Assembly: GCA_050084515.1 (NCBI GenBank)
Contig: CM114271.1
Location: 7,192,001-7,256,000 of the forward strand
DNA: 64,000 bases
Direction: 5' to 3'
DNA from: Blasia pusilla
Lineage: Eukaryota > Marchantiophyta > Marchantiopsida > Blasiales
A program made the translations under genes and the position numbers. Below are positions 46,180 to 55,945 of the stretch, in pieces. The notes beneath the pieces were generated by a model, which had not been told where the DNA came from, searched no databases, and saw only the letters and a list, made by a program, of their open reading frames with translations. Numbering within the stretch: the stretch's first letter is position 1; the number at the start of each line of letters is the position of its first letter.

Positions 46180-47530
46180 GATTTCCTTTCCTATATGCCC
46201 TCCTCCTCCCTCCTCTAACCGATGACGCGAATTCCGACCAGTCCAAATTACAACAAACGTCGGTCCCGCAAAACAACCGCAATTGCAAACGGCAAGGTAT
46301 CTCAGTCCCACAGCTGCAACGAACGGCGTCTCTCTTTCACTGTAGGAAGACGAGCACCGACGAGAAATAAGAAGTCGAATGTCTAAGCTTGTGCGCGTGC
46401 ACGTGCGAGCCGTGATAACTCCTTGAACGTGTCGAGCCCAGTGCGCCAGATATTAATGGGCACGAAATTGGCTCAGGAATCTGTGGTGAGCACCGAATGA
46501 TCACAAACCGGAGGAATTTTCTTCGGCAGTGGATCCAAAAAAAAAAAAATAGACGGGAAGAGAGGAATCGCGCGACTGTCTTACTCTCTCAATCACGATT
46601 TCTCGTGTGACCTCTCTCTCTCCAGTATATCATGTATCACCTGCGCCTTGTCTTTTTGTGAAGCCGGGAACCGGAGTTTTTAATCCGCTCTCCTTTCGAT
46701 ACAAGAGCAATTGATGCTATCTCTTTAAGCCTAAGAATGCCCGTATTAGTCGGCATACCCTCTCACTTTGAGAAAGCCTCGATCCAACCCATAGTTGTCT
46801 TAAGTAATTCTTTTTTCATTTCCTTTTCTTTTCGTTCTATGATTAGAGTTAAATGAAAAAGGCATATCCATTTTATCATAAAGTAAACTTCAAAAGAGGA
46901 CAAAGAAAGGTAATAACATCTAAAAAGAGGAGTCAATTAATGGAATATAAAAAGAAAATGACAAACATCGACTCAATGAGCTACACGATTGATAGTTTGA
47001 AACAAATCTGACAAGAGCACGAGTGGTTGGACAAACGTCTAATTTTTTTCTCCACATAAGAGTTTGCCTTCCTTACACCATTGGATCGAGCGTCCCTTCT
47101 CTCCTCTACCAAGAGCTTCTTTTACCATGCACCAATGGATATGGATCCCTTGAGATCGATGTCCCTTCTCCCGTCCGTCGGAGAGTCATAAACTATAGCT
47201 CTCTACACCCTCTTCCATAGCGGACAACCTTTATGAAAACTTACTTTGCTTAAGAGTATCATATAGTGGTGTTACATGTAGTGGCCCTTGGTCTAGCTTA
47301 GGGCATACCTTTTCAACATGTCCATGAGACCACCTTGTTCAAGGACATATGTGCGTATGTTACCTTCCTAGAGCATGGGGGGATTGAAGAGGGGTGTGAC
47401 CAAGGTGAGGTTTGGAGAGACTTTCAAGGGCAAGATGCTATCAATGGTGGATTAGATTTGGATCCTTTGAAGTTGAAGGTGGTTTGGCTCCAATTTTTAT
47501 TAGATGTTTCTCACTTATGTCCACAAACAC
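46180..47530. other. SCP2 upstream region and intergenic DNA
   Basis: The first few hundred bases upstream of the SCP2 start would hold its 5' UTR and promoter, but I see no unambiguous TATA box. A poly-A tract lies at about 46536-46550 and pyrimidine/CT-rich stretches near 46605-46625. Beyond 46700 nothing is recognised. Confidence 0.4.
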
Positions 47531-47717
47531 AAGTGTACCACAACTCGCCCCCCTAACTGGCGGTTAGGTCCCTCTAACTCCCAGGTAGCCCTATACATCT
47601 ACTACATGCTATACACCTTCTTGGGTGCACGAATCAGAAGGCCGGGTGCTAGGTTGCCCCATCATTAGTCGCCTATCTGTAATCCATATCATGAAAAGAT
47701 CAAGTCATCTACCTCTC

Positions 47718-47860
47718 CTAAGTATATCGAGGACAAACCCACCTTCCAATAGGAACAACATCCATACGTGGAGTCAAACACATCATGTGCCAACCCCTAG
47801 AACACCGATCACACACCAACATACGGGTTGCGTTACCAGCAGACCCACACAACATGCAGC
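47718..47860 (-). pseudogene. C-terminal PHD finger of the Gypsy polyprotein
   Basis: The last 46 residues read CMLC ... MLVCDRC ... GWHMMC ... GRWVCPRYT, the Cys4-His-Cys3 spacing of a PHD finger. PHD fingers usually bind histone H3 tails. It stands where chromoviruses carry a chromodomain, so it probably guided integration or tethering to chromatin (inference). The eighth zinc ligand is Tyr (TAT, probably from TGT), so this copy would not fold fully. The frame is continuous with the integrase C-terminus (48389-47718), so it belongs to the same protein. Confidence 0.85.
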
Positions 47861-49130
47861 TCAAGCTAGCACGTATCATGGCTAAGCTTGGGTCAATAGC
47901 ACCATCTACATTTGGAAGATGACATGACGCACAATTACGCACATGGTCCTTCCAAACAACTCCATCACGACCCTCCAACATGAGAACTCCAGAAGCTAAC
48001 ATCTCGCGCACTCGTAAAATAGTGCGGCCTGCCGTCACATCTAACGTTGTTGGTGCAATCTGCTGCAAATAGACATAGTCCCCCACATGGAACCTATGAA
48101 TCGATGGTCGATAACCTCCACCCCGAATGGTTGCATACCGCAACGTATCCCTGTGTTGAGCAATGGCAAGGTTCTCAAAGGTTGTTAGCATAACTCTCCG
48201 AAAGAGCTCTGCCCGCTGAGAACACACTCTCATCCACATCTCTGGGTTATCAAGGTTCACCACCTCACTAGACTCCCGACGAATTACTGCTGGCAAGTCT
48301 GGATCTTGGCCGTATAACAGAAAATAAGGTGAGAAGGAAGCCAAGGATGCTTGGCGATCGAACCTATACCCCATGGCTAACCATGGCAATCGAATATCCG
48401 GTCTCCAAGATGCCCTTCAGAGGGCCACACTTGCCCAATGCCCTCTTCACCGTCTGAACCACATGCTCAGCCAAACCATCCGCCTCTGGATGATCTCGAG
48501 ACATGGTCTGATGATCAATCAACGCCTTGTCACACAAGACCTAAAACTCACCCTGAAACTCTGTACCTTGGTCGGTCAGCACTTCAGCTGGTGCACCAAA
48601 ATGACTAAACACTCTATTAAGAAACGCATACGCCCTTCCCTCACTTGCCTTATCAGGTAATGCCACCAACTCAATCCACTTGGAGAAGTGCTCCACCATC
48701 GCCAACACATATCGATGATGTCGTACACTCAACGGTAACGGTCCCGCAAAGTCCACACTCCAAAGGTAACCCAACCCCATAATAGGCAAGGGGTGTAACT
48801 GTGGTGCAGTTTAGGGTTGAATGATGCCCTCACCCGGTCACAAACCATACAACGTGACACCAACTGCTGCACCTGAGTATGCATGCCACGCCACGAATAC
48901 TGACCAAGGAGTAAGCTATATGTACGCTTTACCCCAAAATGTCCCAACTCCTCATGGGCATGTCGCACAATGCCCTCTCTCTGAGCCAAATGCCGCACTA
49001 CTCGTACTCTACCATCCTCCCACACACGTAGAATATGTGTTCCCTCCAATCGATACCTCTTAGCACGTTGAAGAACACGGTCTCGCTCCTTGGCACTCAC
49101 TATGCTTGGCACCCTACTGGTCCGTAGGAA
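47850..49130 (-). pseudogene. Gypsy integrase
   Basis: The HHCC zinc domain is HEELGHFGVKRTYS ... CMVC near 48960-48850. After a frameshift near 48815 the catalytic core follows: WSVDFAGPLPLS (first Asp) near 48750 and VLTDQGTEFQGEF (second Asp) near 48560. The third acid lies in the ADGLAEHVVQTVKR region near 48460, out of frame. The C-terminal part is open from 48389 (LASFSPYFLLYGQDPDLPAV, then FHVGDYVYLQQIAP), the GPY/F-type domain. It leads directly into the PHD finger. Confidence 0.86.
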
Positions 49131-49682
49131 CTCCAACACCAACGCATCATCATGAATATCACGTTGATCCGTACCACCATCTCCAACCTTAGTATCTGAA
49201 GGCTCGCCATCTACCCTCTGACTAGAGTAAGATGTCATGTGGTCCTCCATACTAGAGTCCACCCCTAACCAACATAAAAAGGCGGATGCATGCCAACCTG
49301 TCACCATCTCTTCATCAACCTCGCCATGCCATCTAGCCCCAGTTGCATCCTCTTCGCTAGTATATGGGTTCCTACTCAACCCATCAGCATCAAGGTTGGC
49401 AACTCCAGGTCTATGTACCATCCGGAAGTCATACTCCTGTAAGATAAGAGCCCACCGTGCAAGCTTCCCTGGAAGCTTGTCAGACTCCATCAACCACTTG
49501 AGCGGCTGGTGATCAGTAACAAGGGTAAATTGTATGCCAAACAAGTAACACCTAAAGTGTGCCACAGCCCACACTATTGCCAAGCACTCTCCCTCATATG
49601 AGTGCTTGGCAATAGTGCGACTCCGCTGCATTATTCGAACGACTTGCATAGGCCACCACAAACTCCATGTGCTCATCATCAT
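49130..49682 (-). pseudogene. Gypsy RNase H
   Basis: The frame opens before YEGECLAIVWAVAHFRCYLF near 49595 and continues with FTLVTDHQPLKWLME (catalytic TDH) and VHRPGVANLDADGLSR (catalytic D near the end). This is the standard Gypsy RNase H, one frame away from the RT because of the 49572-49617 palindrome. The linker towards integrase is Asp/Gly/Thr-rich. Confidence 0.88.
49572..49617. repeat. Perfect 18-bp inverted repeat at the RT/RNase H frameshift
   Basis: The arms 49572-49589 and 49600-49617 (CACTATTGCCAAGCACTC and its complement) flank a 10-nt loop. The RNase H sense sequence around GECLAIV accounts for the left arm, while the right arm disrupts the frame, so the right arm looks like a templated copy of the left. 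Confidence 0.92.
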
Positions 49683-50844
49683 GTTGTGTCAACACCGCTC
49701 CAAGTCCTAACCTACTCCAATCAGTGTGTAATTGAAATGGGCGCCCTCTGATAGGTCTCCTCAAGATAGGCGCCGCCACCAACTGGGCCTTGAGCTCCAC
49801 AAAAGCTCTCTCTTGATCATCTCCCCAGTGCCACTCTTGATCTGATTTCAGCAATTGGTTCAAAGGCTTTGCCATAGCACTAAATCCCTTCACATACCTC
49901 CGATAGTAGTTCGTCAATCCCATGAATGCCCGGACTCTACTCACATCTACCAGATGCGGAATAAGTGCAATAGCCTCCACCTTTGCTTGCTGAACTCCCA
50001 AACCAACTGGATAGATCACATGATCCAAGTACTCAACATCCTCATGGAAGAACTTACACTTTCTTGGATGCAAACGTAGACCATGAGCTTTCAACTGCTC
50101 AAACACAATCTGCAAATGTATCTGATGCTCCTCCACCGTGTTACTGAACACCAAGATATCATCAATGTAACACCGAACAAAATCCAACCCTGCTAGGATC
50201 CTGTCCATCACTCTCTAACACTCGGTAGGTACATTCTTCAACCCAAAGGGTAAGAATTTCCACTGGTACAAACAATCCTTGCCATGAGAGTTGACACCCC
50301 AAAATATTGTCTTGGCCTTGTCACTCTCCCGAATCGGCAATTGATGGTATCCTGCCTGAAGATCCAAAGTACTGAAAATCTTTGCCTGTCCCACCACATC
50401 AAAGATCTCCTCAAGTGTAGGCATGGCATACCTATCGGCCTTGGTTTGCCGATTGATAGGACGGTAATCTCCACACATCCGCCTATCCGTGTAGTTGCCA
50501 TGCATATCCTTTTTAGCAGGCATGACAGTGGCTGATGCATACTCTCTATGCGACAACTCCACTAATCCATCCTCCAAAAGGTCCAACGTCCTACTCCGAA
50601 TCAGGTCCCTCTCCATATCACTATATTGGTAGGGATGATGGAAGATTGGGGTATCACTAGCCAAATCAATCCGTATACCGGGTCCAACCAGAGCACCCAA
50701 CTCCTTCATGCTAAAGGCAAAACAACTCCTATAAGCACGTAGGAACTGTGTGAAGCGTCGTTTCTCACCTCCCGTAAGCTTGGGCCCAAGTAATGGCTCC
50801 CAAGTCTCCTTCACTGGCACACTAGAGGGAGAGGGCGATGCCAT
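49594..50844 (-). pseudogene. Gypsy reverse transcriptase
   Basis: Open from 50844 to 50215 and, after one TAG stop, from 50211 to 49594. RT motifs in order are YASATVMPAKKD, CGDYRPINRQT, FSTLDLQAGYHQLPI (motif A Asp), FLPFGLKNVPTE (motif B), and CYIDDILVFS near 50170 (motif C, YIDD intact). KCKFFHEDVEYLDHVI and MGLTNYYRRYVKGFS follow, as in Ty3/Gypsy. Apart from the single stop the RT is remarkably complete. It ends at a palindromic frameshift next to the RNase H. Confidence 0.92.
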
Positions 50845-51114
50845 TGGTCGCTCATAACCCCCTCACAAGATGGTACACCCTTAGCTACACCATCATCTCG
50901 AGCAAATAACTCCTCCACCAAAGATGAGCAACCAACTCCACATGCCCAGCCATTACATCCCATCTACTCCAAGGATGCAAAATACTACTCTTCTCGCCCC
51001 CAGCCGATGCCTCTACCGTCCCGGTAGCCATCGAGCTCATTACAAGGGGTGGAAGACCCACAGACATAGTCCGAAGTCGGCGCTGCTCGGCCATACCAAG
51101 ACTCAAAATCCAAG

Positions 51115-52060
51115 TCAAATAATTCAGGTCCATGGACTGACCCAACACATGACGTCGTGAAGCCTCGAAATAGAAGCAACATTTGTCACACCAAGAGCAA
51201 ATCCCATCGCAGCTCTCTCTTATCAGCGTTAGGCTCCACCAACTGTCGCACATGAGAATCCCATACAAGCCCCTGACCACCTTCCCTGTAGGCATGTGAC
51301 GAGGGAAAACTCACAAATGTGGGTAGTGCCATCCTAGGCTGGCCCACACGGTTCACCACTGCCATGGGTGACCGATCAATAACCCTCACCACTTGGGAAA
51401 GTCGCCCAAAGATTCAAGATACTATCCACTTTGTCAAAGCGAGGATCCCGCAGACCGCATCATATGCTCGACGAGAACCTCCCTAGGCAACAAGTTTATC
51501 CACCACAAGCATGGACGATGTGCACGCGAGCCAACTCGCGCTGCATCCAACAACACCGCTGGTCCAATCCAAGAGCGCACCTCATGAACATTCGCCATCA
51601 TCTGGGTTCGAGTGTCACCCAACAATAGAATATTCTCCAAAATGTAAGCTGGAGCACGTGCCTGATGAACATGAAGATATCGTAACACCCGTAACATCTC
51701 CCAAAACAATCGAGACCTAGGGTCGTGTTATCCCTCACCACGACCAACACGTGTATGACCCTGACATAGCCATCCAGCAATCACCAAATCCACAGGACCA
51801 ACCCTCTCAAGGTCGTGCGCCGCCAACAATGCAATGTGTGACGGCAAAGCACGCTGGCACCCACGAATAGCTGATGGTGGCAAAAACTCAGGATATCTCC
51901 GCATCAACTGACCAATATATCGAGATGAGACTCTCTGGGCTGTCTCATCTTGCTCCACATACACGTATCTCTGCACAGGAATACCGGCCTGCAACACTGC
52001 AGCCAAACCAGTCCTAATCCCACCAAAGAGATCTAATACACACATGCCCTCCGGTGAATA
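51115..52060 (-). pseudogene. C5-cytosine DNA methyltransferase domain in the Gypsy polyprotein
   Basis: Motif I (AdoMet binding) reads CVLDLFGGIRTGLAA at about 52042. Motif IV reads GPVDLVIAGWLCQGHTRVGR near 51790-51740; the catalytic Cys (codon 51764-51766) is kept, but the preceding Pro of the PCQ box is Leu. Motif VI is YILENILLLG near 51630 (ENV type). Motif VIII-like SRAHRP is near 51530. EPNADKREL near 51220 and RRHVLGQSMDLN near 51130 are the C-terminal motifs IX-X. So the whole catalytic fold from motif I to X was present, not a chance fragment. A TAA at 51728 and frameshifts break it. It lies between protease and RT. Known DNMT-carrying retrotransposons of green algae and dinoflagellates are the nearest parallel. 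Confidence 0.88.
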
Positions 52061-52434
52061 CTGCCATACAATGGGTGTAGTATCCAAAGGGGATAACCCA
52101 ACTGGACCAGAAGTAGGAGTCCGCTGTGGGGCCTCCCCTTCCTCGTGAGGTATAACAGCCTCACACCAAGCCTCCTGCACTAGGCGATCAGCCTCCTGCC
52201 GTAGTGCACCGCCTGAACTCCAAAGTGGCACATCCAACGATGAGGATGCCACTGCTGCAAAACTAGGGACCTCCTCTTCCTCCTCATGCACAAGAGAATC
52301 CATAGCAGAAACATTACCCTCCAAAAAGTCTCTTGGCCAAGTGACTACTCCACTAAAACCAGCCACAGATGCTAACACCGTTGGGGAAGACCCTCCTGGT
52401 CGAGCCCCATAGATAAATCTCACAGGAACTTGGC

Positions 52435-53241
52435 TCATACGTCCATCCTATAAGACGCTGTCTCTGTCCAGTAATCCATCTGAAAACCCATTGGGTACAA
52501 TATTGCTCCTCCAACTAGTACATCATACGACTCGGCTGATGTGACCACTGCAGGTACTCCCAAGCGGGAGCTATCAGTCGCATGATCTGGTCTCAACTGT
52601 GCAGAGAACTTCTCCCGTGTCATGAATTAAGACCTATCATTGGCTCCTCCAAGTGATGTTTGAATCTGGAATGGGCAAGGCTCAAGCTTTGACCTCCGAA
52701 TACCCAAACCAATACATGCCGCCTTTTCCAACATCAAAGGTTGGGCACCAGAGTTTAACAAGATTCTATCTGGTCTATACACCTGTCTTGTAGGACTCAC
52801 CAATCGGAATATCCCACTCCGGTTGTCCAACATAAATACACCAGGTGTAAGCCTCTCACGATCAATGGCTGGCCAGGCTGGTAATGCATCCATCTTCGCC
52901 GCTACTGCCTGCCAAGTAGCATTGGTACTCAATGCTACACCTGATATAGAGGGTCGTTCCACCGCAACACCCTCATCCACCTCAGCACGTGTAGCAATAA
53001 CACTCCCACGTTCACACAACGTGGCTGCTAGCTGAAATACAGGAGCTAAGTCAACTCCTAAAGCCATCAGCTCCGTGGCCGAAAAAAATGGGGATCCCAA
53101 CACTGAAGTTGCCATCCGCAATACTGCACTGGATGTTGCATCCGTGTCTACTACACGCGATATAGATGCCTTAGTCCCCACTGTCGGCTCAATAGGCTGT
53201 GTAGGAATCATGGATGGAGTCCTAAGCACCTCAAACAACAA
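52435..53241 (-). pseudogene. Gypsy aspartic protease region
   Basis: The frame is open from 53241 to 52627 and again from 52623 to 52435. The retropepsin core is RPDRILLNSGAQPLMLEKAA near 52770, where the catalytic DSGA reads NSGA, a change that would abolish activity. A hydrophobic second strand (SYDVLVGGAILYP) follows near 52520, as in Gypsy proteases. The region upstream of the core is a linker after the zinc knuckles. The neighbouring methyltransferase begins about 400 bases further on. Confidence 0.78.
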
Positions 53242-53345
53242 GAATGACTGGGGAAGCCTAGCTTGCCTCCCAGCCTCACCCCTCTATGGGTCCAACTCCA
53301 CAGTAGCACCACGTGGCTCTGACGCTCGAGTGGCTCCTCTCGTAA

Positions 53346-55945
53346 CTATAGCTGATGCCTCAACCTGTGCTGCACTCGCCATATAAGAGAGATCATCCCC
53401 TCCATAAGAGGTGGAAGCCCCTGCTCCCGAACCTGATCTATGTTGGATACCAGCCATAGTAGCCAACTCTCGCCTCCAATCTGCTCAATCCCGGCGACCA
53501 TAGTCGACTGTCGAGTGGTAGGGGTAGCCAACATAGGCTCTCCAACCACGGGTCCACCTCTACCACCTCTACCATCTCGGCCTCTTGGAGCTACTCCACC
53601 ACGGCCGCGGCCTGATCTCAACTCTGGATGAAGATCAAAGCAACGCTCTCGAGGATGACCTAGTCTCCCGCAATGATCACACTGAGTTGGGGCTGACTGA
53701 GGCCCATCCTCCAAAGTCCGTCTCCCATCCTCTTGGGGAAAAAACTTCCTAACATGATCACCTCCACATGTCCAACATGACTGTCCTTGCTGCGGGGCAG
53801 CAAATTAAGGCAATGGTCTCTACGCAAGTGTCCCTCTAGGACCTGACTGAAGTTGTGTGTACCCCCACGACTCCCACTACTACTACCACCACCACTACTA
53901 CGAGACGGTGAGGTGGGTTGTTGAACACGAGAAGTAGTAGTTATATCCCTAGTGAATGCAGATGTCACCACTCTCTACTTCACCATGTTAAGCTCAATCT
54001 TCTCAGATAGAGCAAACACATGGGTCAATGTGGGTGAATCATCACTCATAAGAGTAGCATCACGTACCCTGCGGCGCAACTCTCTGTCCAAGATCCCATA
54101 CCAAAACTGGATTGCCTGAGCCTCAGTCACACCCTGGGTAATTGAAATCAAGTGTTGCATATGAGTGTTTGCCCTCACAAAGACTCTCACCAGTCTTTCG
54201 CTCAAATTCCTGAAGACTCCTGAACTTCTCTGTCTTCACTCCCTGATAGTTCTTCTTCAACCTCTTGAAGAACTCTACAACCGGGTTGAACGATGGTGGG
54301 GCACTTGTACCTCCACTAGTACCCCCACTGGTACCTCCATGGGTACCCTCCACTGGTACCCCCACTCCGGCTCATACTTATACCACTCAACGTCGGGCTA
54401 GCTGGCATAGTAGGAGCACTACTACCAATACCACCATGGGTGATAGACACATAGCCTGGAGACCAATATTGTCTCCACGCCTCAATCTCAGCAACATGGT
54501 CCTTCCTAAACTCATGGTAATAATCCATGGGTGGTCCCTCTAAGTGCTGAAACAACCCCTTCCAAGCCAAGAAGGGTGTAAACAACGTGGCGTTCCGCAA
54601 CATCTGCATATCTCTCGTGCGCCTACTCTCCTTGAATGTTAATCTTGTTTGTTGCGGAAGCGTGCGTTCAGTAGGTCACGCTCTCAACACTGATCTGCAT
54701 CCAAACACGCACTTTGGTTAGTCGGGTCTTGGATCAATCAGCGGGATTACTTTCCGAGTTCTCGTCTCGGACTCTCATCAAACTCAACCTTCCTAGTTTC
54801 GCGGTTTACAACACGGGCAAATCTCGAAAGACTTGGGACAGACTTTCTGGTCGGTTCAGGAACCTGATACGGCGTTTCGCGCCTAGCGGTTCCAACTGTC
54901 CAATGGACATCCAATGAGTTCCTCATCAAGACTCGCACGAAGTGAATCTCGAGTTGGAATCCAAGTGTGGCGTACAAAGTCCACTCCCTTGGATCAAGTT
55001 TGGGTTTCGAATTCCCACGCCAAACTCCCGTTCCATTCCGTGCCTCTGAAACGCCGTTTGGCGCCCAAAGTGGGGATTCGTTTCCCGAGACATCTCGGAG
55101 AGAGTCCTCCCTTACTAGTACTTCTGGGGATCTCCGGGGGCCCCCTACATTTAGGGAAAGACATCCGGGCCTCTCTAATTGGCCCTCAACCCGATTGCTC
55201 TCTCAATTGTTTTTGGCCAATATCTCAGCCTGTACTTATGCGTTTGCTGAGATCTTTGATGCGTCGGAAGCGTCTCAAAATCAGCTTTCCAACGCGCCCT
55301 TACTTGTTCCAAATGCATCTTGGAGCTCAACGTTATGGTCCTAAACACAGTCAGATTCTCCCAAACGCTAGTCGTGTTCCAAATTGGTTCTCACCTCTTT
55401 GGCAACCAACCTCCCAAAACTCAACTCATCTCAAGTCTTGGCTCGCGTTTGGTCTAGGTTTCCTGATGGCGACCACTGATGCATGAAACACACAACTCTG
55501 TTCCGCGTTTCTTCTCTTAGACTTTTCCAAACGCCTCTCCAAAGCGCAAACCTCGCAGCGTGAGTTCCTTTGAGTGCTGATGTTTCGCTTGACGCCTATT
55601 TGGTTTTGTTTGGCTATGAGGGTCGCGAAAATATCACACCATGTATCAAACTCCTGCATGAAGTCCTCCAACTCAATGGTGCCCATTGCACCCGAGTATC
55701 GTCATGGGCCCTTCATGGCCCCATATATCCCGTCCATGTCCCAAATCAATGGAGTTGCAACACTCGATAACAACGTAGAAGACTCGGTGTTTGAAACACC
55801 CTTGTCCTCCTCTTCATCAACCTTCGGAAGTGGAAAAGGTAGCCGATACCTCAATCCACTCCGTGTGAAACCACCACTGTACGCACCTCGGTCCCCAACC
55901 AGACCACCAAAGAACTCCGTGATGACCAACGCCGATGCCGCACCA
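53346..55945 (-). pseudogene. Gypsy gag with two zinc knuckles, interrupted
   Basis: The N-terminal part is open from about 55929 (VITEFFGGLVGDRGAY), with one TGA stop at about 55702 in the same frame. It continues LEDFMQEFDTWCD to 55631. A 1018-bp insertion (54613-55630) follows, after which gag resumes in frame with MQMLRNATLFTPFLAWKGLF. The capsid-like part runs on (EAWRQYW, FFKRLKKNY, THMQHLISITQG, IQFWYGILDRELRRRV) to about 53975. A degenerate zinc knuckle CWTCGGDHVRKFF lies near 53770, and an intact one, CDHCGRLGHPRERC (C-x2-C-x4-H-x4-C), near 53660. Arg/Gly-rich sequence follows. Gag would package the element RNA. Confidence 0.82.
54613..55630. mobile_element. 1018-bp insertion in gag with 5-bp target duplication
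   Basis: Bounded by ATATC at 54608-54612 and 55631-55635. Removing the insert and one ATATC copy restores the gag frame exactly across the Cys-Asp-Met-Gln join. The insert starts TCTCGTGCGCC and ends GGTCGCGAAA on the plus strand, without clear LTR (TG...CA) or long inverted termini. It encodes nothing recognisable and is enriched in words such as CAAACGC and GGCGTTT. A 5-bp duplication suits an LTR-type integrase, but the element type is open. Confidence 0.75.

Larger units (their letters stand above)
47531..55945 (-). mobile_element. Ty3/Gypsy element with DNA methyltransferase and PHD finger
   Basis: On the minus strand the order is gag (55945-53346, interrupted), aspartic protease (53241-52435), C5-cytosine DNA methyltransferase (52060-51115), RT (50844-49594), RNase H (49682-49130), integrase (49130-48000) and a terminal PHD finger (47850-47718). 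RT before integrase defines Ty3/Gypsy. A purine-rich tract (GTTAGGGGGGCGAG) at about 47545-47560 may be the polypurine tract; the sequence after it (TGTGGTACACTTGTG) may start the 3' LTR. No matching 5' LTR was found up to 58 kb, so the LTRs are missing or too diverged. The copy is inactive: stops, frameshifts and lost active-site residues are scattered throughout. Confidence 0.85.

Noticed and set aside
46179-46311. N-terminally extended SCP2 from the upstream in-frame ATG
   Set aside because: The extension is Cys/Gly/Arg-rich, unlike the family, and the downstream ATG has a strong context and the expected N-terminus.
55059-55080. TGGCGCCCAAAGTGGGG as a tRNA-Lys primer binding site
   Set aside because: It resembles such a site, but no LTR end precedes it, no LTR pair flanks it and it lies inside the 1018-bp gag insert. 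Treated as coincidence.
54613-55630. The gag interruption as a spliceosomal intron
   Set aside because: There is no GT...AG pair at the frame-restoring boundaries, and an exact 5-bp repeat flanks it.
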